DNA of 64,000 nt from Sphingomonas ginsenosidimutans (GCF_002374835.1 NZ_NWVD01000011.1:1-64000); one strand, 5' to 3'. Positions 52,835-61,550 are shown, counted from the first letter of the stretch. Made by a program: numbers and translations. Notes: generated by a model not told the origin, from the sequence alone.

Positions 52835-53671
52835 ATGAAGAGATGGATCGTCGCAGCGTTGCTGCTGGCAACCGCGTGCAGCAAGGGGCCCGATCACGTC
52901 GATGAGGACCGCCGCGAAGAGGCAGGCCTCGGCGTCGACGTCACCGCCGCGCCGGGCGTCGCCTTCCGCTACGACTACAGCTTCCGCCTCCCGGCCGGGC
53001 ATATCGCCGGCGCGCAGGAAGCGCATGCCCAGGCCTGCGAGCGGCTGGGGGTCACGCGCTGCCGCATTACCGGCATGACCTATAACGTCGGCGACGACCG
53101 CGATGTCGACGGGTCGTTGTCGTTCGCGCTTGAACCGTCGATCGCCCGCGCTTTCGGGCGGGAGGGGATCGCGGTCATCGAAAAATCGGATGGCATGCTG
53201 TCCAGCGCGGAGATCAGCGGGACCGATACCACCCCGGCTTCGGCCGCCGCAGCCGCCGCGCAACAAGCCGCGAAGGCGGATGGTTCGGCAGCGCAGGGCG
53301 ACCTGGCAGCCGCCGGATCGGCCAGCGAGCGCGCCGAACTGCTGCGCCAGCGCGCAGAAGCCAAGGCCCGCGAACGCGCTGCCGCGGCCAGTATCGCCGA
53401 ACAACGCACGCTGCTGGCAAGCACCCCGATGATGTTCCGCTACGTTTCCGGAACCGCGCTACGCAGCTTCGGCGAGGCCCCGCTGGCGCGCGCGGCGGAC
53501 AATGCACTGGCGTCCACGCGATGGGTGCTCACCGCCATCCTCTGGGTCATCGCCACCCTCGGACCGCCACTCGTCGTCCTGACACTCCTGTGGCTGGCGT
53601 GGCGTCGAGTCGGGCAGTCATGGTGGCGGCGGCTGACGGACGCGTCCTCCCCACCGCCCCCATCCGCCTGA
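52835..53671 (+). CDS. DUF4349-like lipoprotein
   Basis: 278 residues. A lipobox LLATAC puts Cys15 at the mature N-terminus. The periplasmic part has a beta-rich region ([40 protein letters not shown]), an Ala-rich linker with a coiled-coil-like segment ([20 protein letters not shown]), and a C-terminal TM helix ([20 protein letters not shown]). This layout fits DUF4349, whose function is unknown. Located between the hydrolase and the purine genes. Confidence 0.75.
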   Translation: MKRWIVAALLLATACSKGPDHVDEDRREEAGLGVDVTAAPGVAFRYDYSFRLPAGHIAGAQEAHAQACERLGVTRCRITGMTYNVGDDRDVDGSLSFALEPSIARAFGREGIAVIEKSDGMLSSAEISGTDTTPASAAAAAAQQAAKADGSAAQGDLAAAGSASERAELLRQRAEAKARERAAAASIAEQRTLLASTPMMFRYVSGTALRSFGEAPLARAADNALASTRWVLTAILWVIATLGPPLVVLTLLWLAWRRVGQSWWRRLTDASSPPPPSA

Positions 53672-53715
53672 TTTGCGCCCCCTGCCCCCTTCCCGTATAG
53701 CCCGTGGTCGATTCC

Positions 53716-53750
53716 CGCCCCGGCATCGCGATCCCGTCGCGGCCGGGGCG
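53716..53750 (+). promoter_or_regulatory. Long hairpin in the purC leader
   Basis: CGCCCCGGC (53716-53724) pairs with GCCGGGGCG (53742-53750), and CGCGA (53727-53731) with TCGCG (53737-53741); loop TCCCG and a two-base bulge. It ends 27 bases before the purC ATG. There is no T tract directly after it. It could end transcription of the upstream gene inefficiently or act on purC translation. Confidence 0.55.
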
Positions 53751-53777
53751 ATCCGTTTCGAAGAAGGCATCAAGCGA

Positions 53778-54557
53778 ATGGCGCGCAGGCGGCAGATCTA
53801 CGAAGGCAAGGCCAAGATCCTCTACGAAGGGCCGGAACCGGGCACGCTGATCCAGTATTTCAAGGATGACGCCACCGCCTTCAACGCGCAGAAGAAGGGC
53901 ACGATCAACGGCAAGGGCGTGCTCAACAACCGCATTTCCGAGCATGTCTTTACGCTGCTGAGCCATATCGGCGTGCCGACGCACTTCATCCGCCGGCTGA
54001 ACATGCGCGAACAGCTGATCCGGCAGGTGGAGATCGTCCCGATCGAGGTCGTGGTGCGCAACGTCGCCGCCGGATCGCTCGCCAAGCGGCTGGGGATCGA
54101 GGAAGGCACCCAGTTGCCGCGCACGATCATCGAATATTATTACAAGGACGACGCGCTCGGCGATCCGATGATCTCCGACGAACATATCGCCGCCTTCGGC
54201 TGGGCCAGCCAGGACGAGATGCACGACATCGCGGACCTCGCCATCCGTGTGAACGATTTCCTGTGCGGGCTGTTCGCCGGGGTCGGCATCCGGCTGGTCG
54301 ATTTCAAGCTCGAGTTCGGGCGCATCTGGGACAATGACTACGGCCGCATCATCCTGGCGGACGAGATCAGCCCGGATGGCTGCCGCCTGTGGGACATGCA
54401 GACCAACGAGAAGCTCGACAAGGACCGCTTCCGCCAGGATCTGGGCGGCGAGGTGGAGGCCTATCAGGAGGTCGCGCGGCGTCTTGGCCTGCTGCCCGAA
54501 GGCGGCGAGACCGCGGTGCTCGACATGGAAAGCCACCGCAAGCGCCGCGGCAAGTAA
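53778..54557 (+). CDS. purC: Phosphoribosylaminoimidazole-succinocarboxamide synthase
   Basis: 259 residues from the ATG at 53778. [20 protein letters not shown] is the SAICAR synthase start with the ATP loop, [20 protein letters not shown] and [20 protein letters not shown] follow, and [13 protein letters not shown] plus [14 protein letters not shown] complete the family motifs. It ligates aspartate to CAIR in purine synthesis. First gene of the purC-purS-purQ cluster. Confidence 0.97.
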   Translation: MARRRQIYEGKAKILYEGPEPGTLIQYFKDDATAFNAQKKGTINGKGVLNNRISEHVFTLLSHIGVPTHFIRRLNMREQLIRQVEIVPIEVVVRNVAAGSLAKRLGIEEGTQLPRTIIEYYYKDDALGDPMISDEHIAAFGWASQDEMHDIADLAIRVNDFLCGLFAGVGIRLVDFKLEFGRIWDNDYGRIILADEISPDGCRLWDMQTNEKLDKDRFRQDLGGEVEAYQEVARRLGLLPEGGETAVLDMESHRKRRGK

Positions 54558-54618
54558 CCGCCCCGCCGCGTGCGTTGGGCATTGCCCCGCGCGCGGCATC
54601 GCGGCATAGCGCGCGGCC

Positions 54619-54849
54619 ATGAAACTGCGCATCCATGTGACGCTCAAGCCCGGCGTGCTCGACCCCCAGGGCAAGGCCATCGAACACGCTTTGGCTGGCC
54701 TCGGCTTTGCCGGGGTCAACGGCGCCCGCGTCGGCAAGCTGATCGAGCTGGACGTCGCCGAGGGCACCGCCGATGCGGATATCGATGCGATGTGCCGCCA
54801 GCTGCTCGCCAATACGGTGATCGAGAATTACCGGGTGGAGAAGGCGTGA
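54619..54849 (+). CDS. purS: FGAM synthase subunit PurS
   Basis: 76 residues, the usual PurS size. [20 protein letters not shown] is the family motif. It forms the small subunit bridging PurQ and small-type PurL. The stop overlaps the purQ start (GTGA at 54846-54849). purL is not in the window. Confidence 0.96.
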   Translation: MKLRIHVTLKPGVLDPQGKAIEHALAGLGFAGVNGARVGKLIELDVAEGTADADIDAMCRQLLANTVIENYRVEKA

Positions 54850-55514
54850 AGACCGCCGTCATCGTCTTTCCCGGCTCCAATTGCGACCGCGACATGGCGG
54901 TCGCGCTGGAACAGGTGACGGGCCGCGCCCCGGCGATGGTGTGGCACCGCGACACCGCGCTGCCCGACGGCATCGGCATGGTCGCGGTTCCCGGTGGCTT
55001 TTCCTACGGTGACTATCTTCGCGCCGGCGCGATGGCCGCACGCTCGCCGATCATGGCCGCGGTAGCCGCGGCTGCGGGCAAGGGGATGCCCGTGCTGGGC
55101 GTGTGCAACGGCTTCCAGGTGCTGACCGAGGCGGGGCTGCTGCCGGGGGCGCTGATGCGCAACGGCGGGCTGAACTTCGTCTGCCGCGACGTCGCGCTGA
55201 CGGTGGAGAACGCGCAGAGCGCCTTCACCGGCCGCTATGCCGCGGGCGAGCGCGTGTCCTTCCCGGTGGCGCATCACGACGGCAATTTCGTCGCCGATGC
55301 CGAAACGCTCGACCGGATCGAGGGCGAGGGCCGCGTCGCCTTCCGCTATGCCGAGCCGGTCAACGGCAGCGCGCGCGCGATCGCCGGCGTGCTGAACGAT
55401 GCCGGCAACGTCCTGGGCATGATGCCGCACCCCGAACGCCGGATCGAGCCGGCCCATGGCGGCACCGACGGGCGGCGCCTGTTCGAAGGGCTGCTGGAGA
55501 CGATCGGGGCATGA
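54846..55514 (+). CDS. purQ: FGAM synthase glutaminase subunit PurQ
   Basis: 222 residues from a GTG start at 54846 overlapping the purS stop; the sequence then reads [20 protein letters not shown]. It has the class I amidotransferase nucleophile in [15 protein letters not shown] and the His/Glu pair in [12 protein letters not shown]. It supplies ammonia from glutamine to PurL. Its stop overlaps the GFA gene. Confidence 0.96.
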   Translation: MKTAVIVFPGSNCDRDMAVALEQVTGRAPAMVWHRDTALPDGIGMVAVPGGFSYGDYLRAGAMAARSPIMAAVAAAAGKGMPVLGVCNGFQVLTEAGLLPGALMRNGGLNFVCRDVALTVENAQSAFTGRYAAGERVSFPVAHHDGNFVADAETLDRIEGEGRVAFRYAEPVNGSARAIAGVLNDAGNVLGMMPHPERRIEPAHGGTDGRRLFEGLLETIGA

Positions 55515-55957
55515 GCGCGTCCGCGCCGGTCACGGGCGGCTGCCTGTGCGGCGCGGTTCGCTACACGCTGACGGCCGTGCCGGTGCTGACCCGGCAGTGC
55601 TGGTGCCGGCTGTGCCAATATCTCTCGGCCGGCGGGCCGACCAACAACATGCTGGTCCCGCGTGACGCGCTGACGATCGACGGCGCGCTGGGTGACTACG
55701 TATCGGTCGCCGATTCGGGCAGCGTGATGCACCGCCATTTCTGTCCGACCTGCGGCACGCCGGTGGGCGGCTATGCCGAACCGCGCCCGCATCTCTATGT
55801 CCTGCGGATCGGAACGCTCGACGATCCCGACCTGTATCCTCCGCGGCAGACGATCTGGACGGACGCGGCCCCGGCCTGGGCGACGATCCCCGACGATCGC
55901 CCGAGCTTTCCCAGGCAACCGCCCGCCCCGCCTACACCTTCGCCCGGAACGGCGTAA
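55511..55957 (+). CDS. GFA-family (CENP-V/GFA domain) zinc protein
   Basis: 148 residues from the ATG at 55511 (ATGA overlap with purQ). Zinc ligands are Cys pairs in [18 protein letters not shown] and [11 protein letters not shown], the pattern of the GFA domain. Some members bind S-hydroxymethyl-glutathione, others are unassigned; many are annotated as aldehyde-activating without proof. It is translationally coupled to the purine genes, a link I cannot explain. Confidence 0.88.
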   Translation: MSASAPVTGGCLCGAVRYTLTAVPVLTRQCWCRLCQYLSAGGPTNNMLVPRDALTIDGALGDYVSVADSGSVMHRHFCPTCGTPVGGYAEPRPHLYVLRIGTLDDPDLYPPRQTIWTDAAPAWATIPDDRPSFPRQPPAPPTPSPGTA

Positions 55958-56687
55958 AGTTCGTCGCGCGGTCGAACACGTCGACGCCCTCGGCCTTCTT
56001 CAGCGCACCGATCACCCAATAGGTCAGCGGCGTCAGCAGCACTTCCCAGCCGACCTTCAGCGCCCATTGCGTGTACAACACCTGGATGACCAGCGCATGC
56101 GTCCATCCCTCCGCCCCCCAGAAGGCGAGCGGGTAGAAGATCAGGCTGTCGACCGCCTGCCCCGCGATGGTCGAGCCGATCGTGCGCATCCACAGATGCC
56201 GTCCTTCGGTCAGCACCTTCATCCGCGCCAGGACGTAGGAATTGACGAACTCCCCCGCCCAGAAGGCGCACATGCTGGCAAAGACGATCCGGGGCACCTG
56301 GCCGAAGATCGTCTCGTAGGCCGCCTGATTGGTCCAGTCCGGCGCGGGCGGCAGCGCGACGACCACCCGCGCCATCAGCGCCATGAACACCGTCGCCGCG
56401 AACCCGACCCATATGACGCGCCGCGCATGGGCGTAGCCGTACACCTCGGTCAGGACGTCGCCGATGATATAGCTGACCGGAAAGAACAGGATGCCCGCCC
56501 CGAACGGCCACGGCCCGATCCCCGGCAGCACCACCTGCGCCACCTTCCCCGCGCCGAGCACGTTCGACAGCAACAGGATCGCGACGAACGCCGCCATGAC
56601 CAGATCGAAATAACGGAACCGCCCGTTCGCGACCGCCGTCGCCTCGATCGTTTCCAGTCCGTGTGTGTCCCCCATGCCCGCCATCAT
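55932..56687 (-). CDS. Queuosine precursor transporter (YhhQ/DUF165)
   Basis: About 251 residues if started at the ATG at 56687; starts at 56711 (TTG), 56696 and 56675 are also possible. Six hydrophobic helices, with the family motifs FFPVSYIIGDVLTEVYGYAH, FWAGEFVNSYVLARMKV and IGSTIAGQAVDSLIFYPLAF. The transporter imports queuine or preQ0/preQ1 for tRNA modification. The 3' end overlaps the convergent GFA gene by 26 bases. Confidence 0.92.
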   Translation of the reverse strand: MMAGMGDTHGLETIEATAVANGRFRYFDLVMAAFVAILLLSNVLGAGKVAQVVLPGIGPWPFGAGILFFPVSYIIGDVLTEVYGYAHARRVIWVGFAATVFMALMARVVVALPPAPDWTNQAAYETIFGQVPRIVFASMCAFWAGEFVNSYVLARMKVLTEGRHLWMRTIGSTIAGQAVDSLIFYPLAFWGAEGWTHALVIQVLYTQWALKVGWEVLLTPLTYWVIGALKKAEGVDVFDRATNFTPFRAKV

Positions 56688-56733
56688 GCCGCCCATTCCC
56701 CCGCACCGCAATCCGCGCTAGGCGCATCGCCGG

Positions 56734-56810
56734 GCGCCCGTAGCTCAGTTGGACAGAGCAAGGAGCTTCTACCTCCTTGGTCGGGGGTTCGAATCCCTCC
56801 GGGCGCGCCA
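56734..56810 (+). tRNA. tRNA-Arg (anticodon TCT)
   Basis: 77 bases with all arms: acceptor GCGCCCG/CGGGCGC, D stem GCTC/GAGC, anticodon stem AGGAG/CTCCT around CTTCTAC (anticodon TCT, reads AGA), T arm GGGGG TTCGAAT CCCTC (one weak pair), discriminator G and encoded CCA (56808-56810). It is also the probable chromosomal attachment site of the element that follows. Confidence 0.97.
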
Positions 56811-58436
56811 TTTCAGTACAGAACTGCGAACCGCAAAAGCCGCCGTTTCCCCGCTCGAAGCGGCGACGAGGGTTTGAAGCAGGTCTGATTTCCTTCCCAT
56901 GATGCGAACCTCGTCGTCGGCGACCTCGACGCGCTGGGCGAGGGCGCGCAGGTGATCCCGCCGATAGCCGCCGCCTTCAATCCGCAAGCTCCTGCGTGCC
57001 GTCTCCGAAAGGGCGTCGATCATGTCCGGCGTCACGGCCCGATCGCCCGAGCCGTCGAGCGTCATCCGTATCCGCTCGGCGTCTGCCGTGGCCTGATCGC
57101 GGATGGCTTTCAGATTGGCGATCCGATCTTTCAGTCCCACATCGTCGAGTTCGGCGACGCCTGATTCGATCGCGTCGTAGAGCCGGTTGAGGCGCTGATC
57201 GGTTTCCGTGATTCGCCGGTTCAAGTCTGCCAGATGCTCGCGTCGGCGCTCGGCCCGTTCCTGCCGGCGGTCGAGAAGGCTCGACAGGATCGTCTCCAGC
57301 CGCTTCGGTTGGAGAAGGCGCTCTTCGAGATGGCCCGCGACCAGATGGTCGAGCTTGTCCATGCGGATCGAACGGCCTTCGCAGCCCGTCTTGCCCTGCC
57401 GCGCCTTGGTCGAGCAGGTGTAATAGGTATACTGCCCGCCATTGCCCTTGCCGGTGCGCAGGGTCATCGCGCCGCCGCACTTCGCGCAGAAGCAGATGCC
57501 GGTGAGCAGCGTCGGGCCACTCGATACCCGTGCCGGCACCACCATCGGATTGCGCGATTTGAGACGGGCCTGAACGGCGTCGAACGTCTCCCGCTCGATC
57601 AGCGGGGGCACCGCCATGACCGCCACTTCACTCTCCGGCTTCTTTTCGCGGTCTTTGTGCGAGCGCGTGTTGAAGCGGTGCTCGCCGATATAAGTCGTTC
57701 GGGTCAGGATCGCGTGGATTTGCGCCAGTCCCCATTTCCCGCCGTCACGGGTGAACATGCGCCGCTCGTTGAGATAGGTGGCGATGGCCTTGACGCCTTT
57801 CGGGCCTGACGTGCCGTCGCCTTCGAGGAATAGGCGGTAGATGAGCCTGACCGTTTCGGCGTGCAGCGGGTCGATCTCCAGCTTCTTCTTGGTCTTCGAT
57901 CCACGTTGCTCGGCCGCGACGATGCGATAGCCGATCGGTGGCCGCGCGCCGTTCCAGAAGCCCTGACGGGCGTTCTCGTTCATGGCGCGCAAGACGTGTT
58001 TGGCGTTCTCCTTCGACTGATACTCGTCGAACAGGGCCATGATCTGGCGCATCATGACGTGCATCGGATCGTCGCCCATCTCCTGGGTGATCGACACGAG
58101 CTTGACGTCGTTCTTCGCCAGTTTGCGGACGTAAAACTCCAACTCGAAGTGATCGCGGAAGAAGCGGCTGAACGAATGGACCACGACGACATTGAACGGC
58201 GCGGGCTTCGACGTGCCGGCCTCGATCATCCGTTGAAACTCGGGGCGGCGATCGTTGGTGGCCGACGCGCCGGCCTCCACGAAGGTTTCGACGAGCTGAT
58301 AGCCGCGCGAGGCGCAATAGGTTTCGCCCTGCTTGCGCTGATCGGGGATCGACACGTCATGCTCGGCCTGTCGCGTGGTCGAGACGCGGAGATAGAGAGC
58401 AGCGCGCTGCGCCACGTTCGGGTTCTGAACGTTCAT
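56769..58436 (-). CDS. Large serine recombinase (integrase)
   Basis: 555 residues. The resolvase-type catalytic domain starts AALYLRVSTTRQAEHDVSIP with the nucleophile Ser19, followed by the Arg-rich motif HSFSRFFRDHFELEFYVRKL. A Recombinase domain (PIGYRIVAAEQRGS onward) precedes a zinc ribbon (CFCAKCGGAMTL..YYTCSTKARQGKTGCEG) and a C-terminal coiled coil (ERAERRREHLADLNRRITET). The last ~14 codons read the tRNA-Arg gene antisense (WRARRDSNPRPRR), so its natural end was probably set by integration. Its ATG overlaps the tumA-like stop (ATGA). Confidence 0.92.
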   Translation of the reverse strand: MNVQNPNVAQRAALYLRVSTTRQAEHDVSIPDQRKQGETYCASRGYQLVETFVEAGASATNDRRPEFQRMIEAGTSKPAPFNVVVVHSFSRFFRDHFELEFYVRKLAKNDVKLVSITQEMGDDPMHVMMRQIMALFDEYQSKENAKHVLRAMNENARQGFWNGARPPIGYRIVAAEQRGSKTKKKLEIDPLHAETVRLIYRLFLEGDGTSGPKGVKAIATYLNERRMFTRDGGKWGLAQIHAILTRTTYIGEHRFNTRSHKDREKKPESEVAVMAVPPLIERETFDAVQARLKSRNPMVVPARVSSGPTLLTGICFCAKCGGAMTLRTGKGNGGQYTYYTCSTKARQGKTGCEGRSIRMDKLDHLVAGHLEERLLQPKRLETILSSLLDRRQERAERRREHLADLNRRITETDQRLNRLYDAIESGVAELDDVGLKDRIANLKAIRDQATADAERIRMTLDGSGDRAVTPDMIDALSETARRSLRIEGGGYRRDHLRALAQRVEVADDEVRIMGRKSDLLQTLVAASSGETAAFAVRSSVLKWRARRDSNPRPRR

Positions 58437-58822
58437 GCGTGGCCTCCCTTCGCTTCGCTCGGATGCAGCAGCGGCAATTCCAGCGTCACGCGGTCATGCA
58501 GCACCTTCGGCACGAGCTTTCGGCCCTGACCCGGCTCCATGCGGACAATCCCATAGGTCGCCATCGTCTTGAGGGTGCGCGACAGGCTGGGCTTCGTCCG
58601 TCCGGTAATCTGCGACAGCTCCTCCAGCGAGGTCGGAGCCTGATCGTGGATGACGCGCAGCAGTTCGCGGTTTCCGCTGGACAGGATTTGCGCGAAGGAT
58701 TCCGTCGAGGTGAACCACACCTTGGGATCGTCCGGCGCGGGCTTTTCCTCGCCTTTGGCGATCCGCATCGTGCGGGCCTTCATTTCCTCATAGTCGGCGA
58801 TCCCGACTTTCAATGTGGTCAT
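58433..58822 (-). CDS. HTH antitoxin-like regulator (TumA-type)
   Basis: 129 residues. The C-terminal winged HTH (ELLRVIHDQAPTSLEELSQI, then GRTKPSLSRTLKTMATYGIV) resembles MarR-like DNA-binding proteins that pair with TumE-type toxins. The N-terminus (VGIADYEEMKARTMRIAKGE) is a typical dimer or toxin-contact arm. It overlaps the toxin-like gene upstream and the recombinase downstream, both by ATGA. Expected roles are neutralising the toxin and repressing the operon via the palindrome at 59181-59199 (inference). Confidence 0.75.
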   Translation of the reverse strand: MTTLKVGIADYEEMKARTMRIAKGEEKPAPDDPKVWFTSTESFAQILSSGNRELLRVIHDQAPTSLEELSQITGRTKPSLSRTLKTMATYGIVRMEPGQGRKLVPKVLHDRVTLELPLLHPSEAKGGHA

Positions 58823-59172
58823 AGCACGCCCCGCTCCTTCAACACCGCGTCCACCGCCTGCCAGAAGTCGGCCAGCAACGTGGCCGCGTCCGCCCAGGCA
58901 TAAGGCTTCACGGTCTGGAGGCGGTGGCGATGATCCATCGGCTCGCCGCGCCTGCCCCGGCCGACCGGATGGGCGTTATCGAAACCGACCAGCCGTTCGC
59001 CCGAAGGGCCGTGAAGCGTGAGCGAGTAGTCGAGGCCGTGCGGTTTTTCCGGCGATGCCGGAACGCGGGTGACGATGAACTTCACCCAATGGCCGCCCTC
59101 GGGATCGACGACGAGCACTTGGCCATCGAGGTCCAGAAGCATGTCGAGGCTCGGATCACGATCCTCACTCAC
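58819..59172 (-). CDS. TumE-family toxin-like protein (DUF6516)
   Basis: 117 residues. GGHWVKFIVTRVPASPEKPH, LDYSLTLHGPSGERLVGFDN and DAATLLADFWQAVDAVLKER are the recognisable parts of the TumE toxin family. The paired HTH gene starts inside its stop codon. No catalytic mechanism is known to me. It is the first gene of a three-gene unit with the antitoxin-like gene and the recombinase. Confidence 0.72.
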   Translation of the reverse strand: MSEDRDPSLDMLLDLDGQVLVVDPEGGHWVKFIVTRVPASPEKPHGLDYSLTLHGPSGERLVGFDNAHPVGRGRRGEPMDHRHRLQTVKPYAWADAATLLADFWQAVDAVLKERGVL

Positions 59173-59180
59173 GGCCTATT

Positions 59181-59199
59181 GTTACCATCGGATGGTAAC
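59181..59199. promoter_or_regulatory. Perfect palindrome in front of the toxin-antitoxin-integrase operon
   Basis: GTTACCAT-CGG-ATGGTAAC: 8-base perfect arms, ending 8 bases before the toxin ATG (59172). It is AT-rich relative to the surroundings, as promoter and operator sites of toxin-antitoxin operons are. It probably binds the HTH antitoxin and would block the promoter or ribosome site. Confidence 0.7.
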
Positions 59200-59486
59200 T
59201 AATGCAAGGCAGGTTCACCGACTTGCGGTGCAGTGACAGGGTGGAAGAGCCGATCGAGAACGTCGCCGAAATAGCGTTCGAAAATATCGACCTCGGTCAC
59301 CGTGACCGGGATGCTATCTGGCCAATCGTCGAAGACGGACAACTTCCCGATGTCCAATGCGTCCGGCGATGGGTTGCGCCTCGGTGGCGCTGGATCGTCG
59401 CCATAGGCGTAAAGGTCGTCGGGGAGTGCCCTTGGAGCTGCACGGCGGGGCCGCCCTCGTGGGGCGCGACGTCTTTGCGCGGGCAT
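59199..59486 (-). CDS. Hypothetical protein of the integrative element
   Basis: 95 residues from the ATG at 59486, with GGAGG four bases upstream. A basic, Pro/Arg-rich N-terminal half (about 1-47) is followed by an acidic, structured half (LSVFDDWPDSIPVTVTEVDI; FERYFGDVLDRLFHP). I recognise no family. The good ribosome site and the ordered C-terminus favour a real gene. The stop abuts the palindrome of the downstream operon. Confidence 0.6.
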   Translation of the reverse strand: MPAQRRRAPRGRPRRAAPRALPDDLYAYGDDPAPPRRNPSPDALDIGKLSVFDDWPDSIPVTVTEVDIFERYFGDVLDRLFHPVTAPQVGEPALH

Positions 59487-59674
59487 GGAATCCTCCGTGG
59501 TTCGCGGCTGGGTTCCGGGCACTCGTGCGGCCCGGAATTAGGTGAACCCTGGAGTGTGATCGACGGTCTGTAGCGTGCCGCATATGTGCGCTCGGGTTGG
59601 CGGCACCCCGAGCGCAATGCGTGTCGGTCTTCGAGCTTGTGATTTGAGCAACGAAGAGGATGGCGAAGATTAAG

Positions 59675-59694
59675 ATATCCATTATGCTGGATAT
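59675..59694. promoter_or_regulatory. ArsR operator overlapping the arsR start
   Basis: ATATCCA-TTATGC-TGGATAT, perfect 7-base arms, ends directly before the arsR ATG at 59695. ArsR proteins bind such AT-rich inverted repeats in their own promoter. There is no separate Shine-Dalgarno sequence between the operator and the ATG. Confidence 0.7.
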
Positions 59695-60027
59695 ATGGAA
59701 AACGATTCGGCTATTGTTGCGCTGGGCGCGCTGGCGCAGGGAACGCGCCTGGATGTGTTTCGCCTGCTGGTCCGCCACGAACCCGCCGGGATGGCGGCCG
59801 GCGAGATCGCACGTCAGCTCGACGTGCCGCAAAACACCATGTCGGCGCATCTCGGCATTCTCGCCCGCGCCGGCCTGGTCCGCTCCGAACGCCATAGCCG
59901 GTCGATCATCTATCGCGCCGATCTGGACGGCCTGCGCGCGCTGACGCTGTTCCTCGTGAAAGACTGCTGCGCGGGCAACGCGGAACTGTGCGCGCCGCTG
60001 ATCGCCGAACTCGCCCCCTGTTGCTGA
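59695..60027 (+). CDS. arsR: ArsR-family arsenic-responsive repressor
   Basis: 110 residues. The winged HTH is GEIARQLDVPQNTMSAHLGI (about 37-56) with the wing RSERHSRSIIYRADL. The CxC pair usually found in the DNA-binding helix is missing; instead Cys91, Cys92 and Cys99, with Cys109-Cys110 at the end, could bind As(III), as in the Acidithiobacillus-type ArsR with C-terminal cysteines. It heads the arsenic operon and should release the overlapping operator when As(III) is bound. Confidence 0.9.
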   Translation: MENDSAIVALGALAQGTRLDVFRLLVRHEPAGMAAGEIARQLDVPQNTMSAHLGILARAGLVRSERHSRSIIYRADLDGLRALTLFLVKDCCAGNAELCAPLIAELAPCC

Positions 60028-60038
60028 AAGGATGCCCC

Positions 60039-60467
60039 GTGGCTGTCGATATAATCATCTACCACAACCCCGAGTGCGGCACGTCGCGCAATACCCTCGC
60101 CATGATTCGCAATGCCGGCATCGAGCCGCACGTCGTCGAGTATCTGAAGACGCCGCCATCGCGCGCGCTGCTGGTCGAGCTGATTGACCGGGCTGGCATG
60201 ACTCCGCGCGATCTGCTGCGCGAGAAGGGAACCCCTTATGCGGAGCTGGGCCTGGGTGACACGTCGCTCTCAGACGATGCGCTGGTCGACGCGATGATGA
60301 CGCATCCGATCCTCATCAACCGGCCAGTGGTCGTTTCGCCGCTCGGCGTGAAGCTCTGCCGTCCGTCCGAAGCTGTCCTCGATCTGCTGCCCGTTGCGCA
60401 GCGGGGCGCGTTCGCGAAGGAGGACGGCGAACAGGTCGTGGACGCTGACGGCCAGCGGGTCGCCTGA
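60039..60467 (+). CDS. arsC: Arsenate reductase (glutaredoxin type)
   Basis: 142 residues from a GTG start at 60039 with AAAGGA upstream; an ATG-initiated alternative is not in frame nearby. The active-site Cys13 is in IIYHNPECGTSRNTL, the ArsC motif, and further motifs are KTPPSRALLVELID and HPILINRPVVV with the conserved Arg. It reduces As(V) to As(III) with glutathione/glutaredoxin for export by Acr3. 11 bases after arsR. Confidence 0.94.
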   Translation: MAVDIIIYHNPECGTSRNTLAMIRNAGIEPHVVEYLKTPPSRALLVELIDRAGMTPRDLLREKGTPYAELGLGDTSLSDDALVDAMMTHPILINRPVVVSPLGVKLCRPSEAVLDLLPVAQRGAFAKEDGEQVVDADGQRVA

Positions 60468-60470
60468 TCC

Positions 60471-61550
60471 ATGTCCACGGTCGCACCCGTCGCCGGCCCA
60501 GCACCGGCACGCCCCGGCATCGGCACGTTCGAGCGGTATCTGACGCTCTGGGTCGCGCTCTGCATCGTCGCGGGCATCGGCTTGGGGCATCTGCTGCCAG
60601 AGCTGTTCGCGACGATCGCGGGTGCGGAGGTCGCGCGCGTCAATCTGATCGTCGCCGTGCTGATCTGGCTGATGATTATCCCGATGCTGCTCAAGATCGA
60701 TTTCGGCGCACTCGGATCGGTGCGCCAACACTGGAAGGGCGTCGGCGTCACGCTGTTCATCAACTGGGCGGTAAAGCCGTTCTCTATGGCAGCGCTGGGG
60801 GCGCTGTTCATCGGCTGGCTTTTCGCGCCGCTGCTGCCGGTGGGCGATGGACCGTCCTACATCGCCGGGCTGATCCTGCTCGCCGCAGCGCCCTGCACCG
60901 CGATGGTATTCGTCTGGTCGAATCTCTGTGACGGCGAGCCGACCTATACGCTCAGCCAAGTCGCGTTGAACGACGTCATCATGGTGTTCCTGTTCGCGCC
61001 ACTGGTCGCCTTGCTGCTCGGCGTCGCCTCGGTGACGGTGCCGTGGGATACGTTGCTGATCTCCGTACTGCTCTACATCGTCGTGCCAGTGATCGCCGCG
61101 CAGCTCGTCCGGCGCATCGTACTGGCGAACGGCGGACAGGCCGCACTCGATCGGCTGCTCGTGCGGCTCGGCCCGGTGTCGCTCGTATCGCTACTGGCGA
61201 CGCTGGTGCTGCTGTTCGGTTTTCAGGGGGAGGCGATCGTCGCGCAGCCGCTGGTGGTCGCACTGCTCGCGGTGCCGATTCTCATTCAGGTCTATCTCAA
61301 CGCTGGCCTGGCCTATTGGCTGTCGCGGCGGTTCGGCGTCGCCTGGTGCGTGGCAGCGCCGGCCGCGCTGATCGGCGCATCGAACTTTTTCGAGCTGGCG
61401 GTCGCTGCGGCGATCTCGCTGTTCGGCCTCAAGTCCGGCGCGGCGCTGGCGACGGTTGTCGGCGTGCTGGTCGAGGTGCCGGTGATGCTGTCGGTCGTCG
61501 CGATCGTGAGGCGGAGCCGGCCCTGGTACGAGCGGGGCGCACGCGCATGA
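60471..61550 (+). CDS. arsB: ACR3-type arsenite efflux permease
   Basis: 359 residues, ten helices. It has the ACR3 features: FERYLTLWVALCIVAGIGLG at the start, the essential Cys in LLAAAPCTAMVFVWSNLCDG (Cys142), and a GASNFFELAVAAAISLFGL motif late in the protein. It exports As(III) using proton motive force. It follows arsC by three bases and overlaps the acetyltransferase gene in ATGA. It is often labelled arsB; acr3 is more exact. Confidence 0.95.
   Translation: MSTVAPVAGPAPARPGIGTFERYLTLWVALCIVAGIGLGHLLPELFATIAGAEVARVNLIVAVLIWLMIIPMLLKIDFGALGSVRQHWKGVGVTLFINWAVKPFSMAALGALFIGWLFAPLLPVGDGPSYIAGLILLAAAPCTAMVFVWSNLCDGEPTYTLSQVALNDVIMVFLFAPLVALLLGVASVTVPWDTLLISVLLYIVVPVIAAQLVRRIVLANGGQAALDRLLVRLGPVSLVSLLATLVLLFGFQGEAIVAQPLVVALLAVPILIQVYLNAGLAYWLSRRFGVAWCVAAPAALIGASNFFELAVAAAISLFGLKSGAALATVVGVLVEVPVMLSVVAIVRRSRPWYERGARA

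Noticed and set aside
59660..59944. ORF starting MAKIKISIMLDIW before arsR
   Set aside because: Runs out of frame through the arsR operator and gene; the first residues only reflect the AT-rich promoter.
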